Assembly: GCA_003993805.1 (NCBI GenBank)
Contig: RSEF01000020.1
Span: 6,925,510 to 6,989,509 of the forward strand
DNA from: Himantopus leucocephalus
Taxonomy: Eukaryota > Chordata > Aves > Charadriiformes > Recurvirostridae
Length of the DNA stretch: 64,000 nt
Direction: 5' to 3'
Shown: positions 59,546 through 64,000 of the stretch, in pieces
How positions within the stretch are numbered: position 1 is the first letter of the stretch
Layout of the letters: each line of letters starts with the position of its first letter
Translations under genes and position numbers: made by a program
Notes under the pieces: generated by a model
What the model was told of the DNA's origin: nothing
The model's database searches: none
Seen by the model: only the letters and a program-made list of their open reading frames with translations

Positions 59546-62500
59546 TGGCATTATCTGCAAGCAGAGCAGATCAAATCAGCCTGCCTTGTGGGGACAAGGG
59601 AGCGATTAGCTCCTCCAGGGCAGCCGGTACAGCTGATGGAGATCAAGAAGCGGAATACAAATGGCAGGGCGCCGCGCACCACTCCGCCGTTACACAAGTG
59701 CCACCTTGAGCAGGCTTTTCTCTCCTCTTCTTTCTGTCGATCACTTGGTGGAGGCAGAGTCCCACATCCCAGCCAAGATCCCAAAGCACTTTGCAACGTG
59801 AGGCTGATTTTCAAAAGCACACACTTCAGCTTTCACGCTCGCTGCAGGACACGGCTGACAGTGGGGTCAGGGAGTTGCAGTGCGGTGGCTGCTAGAAACC
59901 CGGGTGTGAGGTGGGGACACGCTTTGCTGTGCCTTGTCACCGTGTCCCACGCACGGTCATTGCACACTGGCATAAAAACACCACCCTGGGGTTGTACAAC
60001 AACAGCGGCCGGGGGGGATGGGAGAGGAACAGACCTCTCCTCCTGGGAGCCCGTGCCAGGAGCAATGAAGTTGAAGAAAGCACCAAAACAAAGTTGCATC
60101 TTGTGAGAAAGAGTGTCTGGAACAGTGAAATGCAGCTGATCACAGACTCTAGTGTGTGTGATACGGCGTCAATCTGAGCTGCTGCGCGTGCAATGACTAG
60201 AAGTGGAGGCAAAACTACCCAGACTTGACCTGAGATCCGGTTTCCAGCACAGTGAGAGATGCTAAAGCCGCTCCTTCCTCAGCCCCTGCTCCTTTCGTCT
60301 GGGCTGGAAGCTCAGCTCAGGCCCAGTTTGGCCGGGCACGGACCGGTGGCAGCCCCGAGGCGTGGGCTGCCCGTGTGCGTGGGGTGTAGGCGAGTGCGGC
60401 TTCGCGCCGGCTGAGCTGGCTCCGCAGGCACCGTGGTACCGGGGGACTTCAGAGAGGGCTCTGGCAGCATTTTTCCCCGCCGTTTGTGCCATGAAGCAAG
60501 GAGCCGGGTTTCAAACCAATCCTCTCTGCTCCCAGCCACCCTCTTCCCTGCAGGCAAAGGTGTTTTTCCATGCCCTGGCCGAATCCGTGCTCACCATCCG
60601 ATCTGATCGGCGAGGGTGGTAATACTGACACTATTACTCTGGCATATTAGCCCGAATGTCTAAGTCATCACACAGCTCTGCAGCCACCTGATCTCCGGCG
60701 CCGATTCCCACAGCCTCCGCGCTGCCGCCCTGAAACGCTGCCACCAGCGTTAGACATAACAGCAGACTTAATTAAAGGGTGGCAGCCTGCCAGCATCCAA
60801 GAGGCAGAGCCGAGCTGGCTGCGCTGCTTTCAAAGGGGCATTTTTAAAAAAAACACTGGGAAATAGCAGGGCAAGCCCTGCCGCGATGATGCCAGCGGGG
60901 GTCAAGTATTTGTATTGCCTCAGGGCTGTCCCCTCGGGAAGAAGCGCCGTGAAGGGGCTCAGCCAGTCCCCAATCCTGTGGCTGACCCCACTCCGGGGAT
61001 GCTCATGGGGACCCTTCCCGGGGGACACAGTGCGGTGTTGAGTGTCATCTCTGTCCCGCCCCGCTGGAGAGGGTGATGGAAAAGTGGGATCCCCACATTC
61101 CTGTGAGCTGGGGTGGAGATGATGGGAGCTCTGGGCTTTTCCCCAGCATCGCTCCGTGTGCGACAAGGGGTTGCAGGCGGTGGGCCACGGCCTCGCACCA
61201 CAGACACGTGTTGGCAGAGAGCTGAACGCGCAGACCCGCTCCCCTGCCCAGCTCACCTGCGGCAGCCCCAAGGCAGACTTGCTAATTCCTCACTTTTTGG
61301 AGCCTCAAGTTTATTCACGTCCGTGACAAAACAAGATGAAGTGACATATTTCCATGGCTATCGGGGATCTAAACCTCTCCTCCCCAGAGACCCCAGCAGG
61401 AGCGAAGCATGGCGACGACCTGACTTATGTCCCAGCCCTGCTGTGGAGTTGTGGTGGTATCTGCCCCTCCGGGACCTTCCCGAGGCCACGTGCCGGCTGA
61501 TAGTGTCAGTGCAATCTTGATGCTGGAGGATCCCCACGCATGGATACTCGCTGCCCCTCCTCAGAGGACAACAGCATTTTTGCATCTGGAACGGAGCGCG
61601 AGCAGCCGCACACGAAGCAGGACAAACCAGCTGCGGGAGGAGAAAGGTAAAATCCTCCGGTACCACTTTGAAGCAGGCAGATCCCCATGGCACATGTGCT
61701 TTGCAGCTCTAGGCAGATAACAGACAATACCCTGATTATGGGAATGCATTTAGCATTGTGCACCAAATTGTGTGAACGCCTGGTTAAAGAATAGCTATTC
61801 CAACAAAAAAAAAGAAGACCAGAGAAAAAGAAATCAGCCTTTGGTTTCTGAGTCATCTCTTTGCTTCACACTCAGGATTTGGTCCACTGTGTGTCCAGAA
61901 TAATTATTAAGCAAGTTCTGATGGAAGAATTTTATTTACCCAGCCTCAAAAAGGGAAGAAAAGAATCCTTAATAGTTGATTAGATCAAAAAAGCATAATT
62001 TGTTTTTCAATAAGTGCTTTAGATGTAAGATCAATGGCTTGCGGTTGACTGATAGGAGCTGTTTGCAAAGACCTTAGATCTAATTGTACTCAGCAATCAC
62101 ACAGACTTTTTCTTTGACTAATACTAGACACCATCCCTCTTGTACAGATGGGGGAGGTACCAGAAAATAGCAATACTTTGCATTGGAGAGTTGCTCAGCA
62201 ACTGCCCTATATTATTTTTGAGTTGTCCCTGAGTACAGCCTCCTTTCTCTTTGATCTTTGCGTAATTTTTGTTGCTGCTGCTTCTCAAAAAAGACAACAT
62301 TTTAAAAGAATTGTATCTCCATTTGCCACAATCTCTTTTTTTTTCTCTCCCCCCCAAGCACAACCGAAGCCTGATGACATCAGGGAAAGCAGTGCATTTC
62401 TTTGCAGAGGGGAGGAAATCAAGGTCCATCTACTCTGCTAGAGCCTTTCACGGGGTACTGGGGGATCTGGGCTTCTACAGATAGATCTCTGTCTAGCACC

Positions 62501-64000
62501 TGCTTCTGTACATGCTCCATATATGATATTCAGAGGCAGAATAACGGTGCTTAGCTCTTGCCATCGAGTGGCCATGCAGCTGGGTTTGGGCATACGAGTC
62601 AGCACTAGCACTGCCATTTTGGCAGCATTTGATTAAGAAATGGCAATGGGGCGATTTGTCTGGAGAAGAAAGTGCCAGGACCGGGATTTCTCATCCCACT
62701 GTAATCCCAAATGGAGCTTAGCATGAAAGACATTACTCTATGGTCCTGATTTGGAAGGAGCACCACACCTCACCAACCAGTTTTTATCAGCCCTGCTGAT
62801 AAATGCCTTTATGTGATGCGAAAAGTGATGCACCCCTGAGCTGCCCATCCCAAACCAGTGCTTCTTCCGTGCTCTGGATGACACACATCCCTCGGGGCGC
62901 CCGGCAGAAAGGAGATTCTGATTATTGTGGTGTAGCTGATCCTTTCCTCTCTCTCATTTATTTTCTGTTACTGCCACCCAAAAGTGGGTAACTAGAGGTT
63001 TGCACCATGTTTTGGTCTCTCCTGGGTACCACACGCAGAAGAAGAGCAAGTAAAACACCAAGTCCTTGCAATACGAAAAAACCCGCAAAAAACTAGAGAA
63101 TAAAATAACCCATGAATTTAAATGGTATTTGCAAATATGAGTCAGGAGCATCTTTTCTGAAATCTCTAGACAGCGGCATCGTACAACCGCTGCCATGTAC
63201 AGGGACTAAAACTGCAACGATTCGGCGAGGGGTAGCACAGCCCCTGCTCCAGGAAGACACACACAACTCCTGAGCCAGGCTACATCCCAGCCAGAGGATG
63301 TCATCAAGGGAAACAACCAATTTCATCATTTCTCTGTGGTCTCAGAGTAACCCCATTAGGCAATCACTTACCCGGGCAGAGCTGCAGAGCCACGCGCGGG
63401 GTGTTCCTTCTTGCACTCCTTCCCCAGGGACGGGTGGCAGAAAGTAGCTGGTTTGTTTTGCTGGTATTTGACCAGCTGCCACCCAAAAGCCTGAAAAACA
63501 AAACCCTGGAACTTTTAACGCAAACTAACACCCGAGGCAGCAGAAGGAAGAAAATTTCTACATCTAGTAAAAATTTCAGTTTGAAAGGTCTAAAAATAGA
63601 CTTTTCTTGCCTTGGGAATTCTAGCCTTGCCTTATAACTCGTGGTGCTGCAGATTATTGCATTCATAATTTAAATGCTGGATGGGTATAAAATTACTCGC
63701 GTGGGAGTTATTCAATTTCTGGTAAGTACATTTACATTAAATAGCGGCTGCACATACAAAAGATAGGAAAAAGCCCTTCCACTCCTGTTTGCCTGAAGCG
63801 GTGAGAACATGTGCAGCCTCACAAGGCTGCTGTTGTGAGCAGATAATTTTTTTTCCTACTGAAAACCTGATAAAGTTCACCATGGCTGAAAGGGCACTTG
63901 TGTCTCCTCTCTGACACTTGGCATGGGGCTGCTCTGGACTAATCCCTCTCTGGGCTAGAAAAACACGCAGCGCTGATGTGAGCGCTGCCAGTGATGGCTG

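Larger units (their letters stand above)
58277..64000. other. Intergenic region to right edge
   Basis: No supported gene. AT-rich, low-repeat blocks at 58530-58690 and 59430-59545 look like candidate conserved elements. GC-rich parts (59.6-61.7 kb) give open frames up to 172 aa on both strands, without recognisable domains. Possibly part of a large regulatory landscape or of an intron of a gene whose exons lie to the right. Confidence 0.55.

Noticed and set aside
59588..61271. Open frames of 167-172 aa in the GC-rich part at the right
   Set aside because: Both strands are equally open, and the peptides show no family motif, signal or coherent composition.
46584..64000. Expected OSBPL2 exons, the next gene after HRH3 in human
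   Set aside because: No sterol-binding-domain peptides (for example the EQVSHHPP signature) were seen in any listed frame. The gene may lie further right or elsewhere.

Overview
This is a piece of vertebrate nuclear genome, almost certainly from a bird. The genes are split by introns with GT-AG borders. The exon and intron sizes, the GC-rich CpG-island promoters and two CR1 LINE fragments (one ending in the ATTCTATG octamer repeat typical of avian and other archosaur or turtle CR1) all fit a small, GC-rich avian chromosome. The gene order PSMA7(-), SS18L1(+), MTG2(+), HRH3(-) is the order I know from human 20q13.33, so this is a conserved synteny block. The window is an assembly with two 100-base N gaps and three single-N junctions.

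Region by region. 1-2951 holds the first two coding exons of PSMA7 (20S proteasome subunit alpha-4) on the minus strand; the rest of that gene lies beyond the left edge. About 2350-4100 is a CpG island acting as a shared divergent promoter for PSMA7 and SS18L1, interrupted by a 100-N gap. 3720-19587 is the complete 11-exon coding region of SS18L1/CREST (402 aa as joined), a neuronal BAF subunit and CBP-binding coactivator, followed by a long AT-rich 3'UTR. 22150-22900 is the CpG island and first exon of MTG2, a mitochondrial Obg-type GTPase, whose six coding exons end at 28360 (420 aa). 28.6-44.0 kb is a 15 kb stretch without a recognised gene; it holds several candidate conserved non-coding elements and one unexplained 50-codon coding-like stretch at 35.5 kb. 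44053-46583 is the complete three-exon coding region of HRH3 (histamine H3 receptor, 420 aa) on the minus strand, with a CpG island at its 5' end and a minisatellite of about 22 units immediately upstream. 46.6-64.0 kb has no gene I can support. It contains two CR1 fragments, a 110-bp tandem duplication around a single N, simple repeats and several AT-rich, homeodomain-site-rich blocks that look like candidate enhancers.

The four genes do not form one pathway: PSMA7 is housekeeping proteolysis, SS18L1 is activity-dependent chromatin regulation in neurons, MTG2 is mitoribosome assembly, and HRH3 is a brain Gi-coupled receptor. I found no CRISPR array, operon, phage or other prokaryote-like system, and no clear case for a new multi-gene system. 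The most useful second looks are the HRH3-proximal minisatellite, the tandem repeat that duplicates the start codon and N-terminus of MTG2, the unexplained coding-like stretch at 35.5 kb, and the repeat-flanked single-N junctions that may be assembly artefacts.
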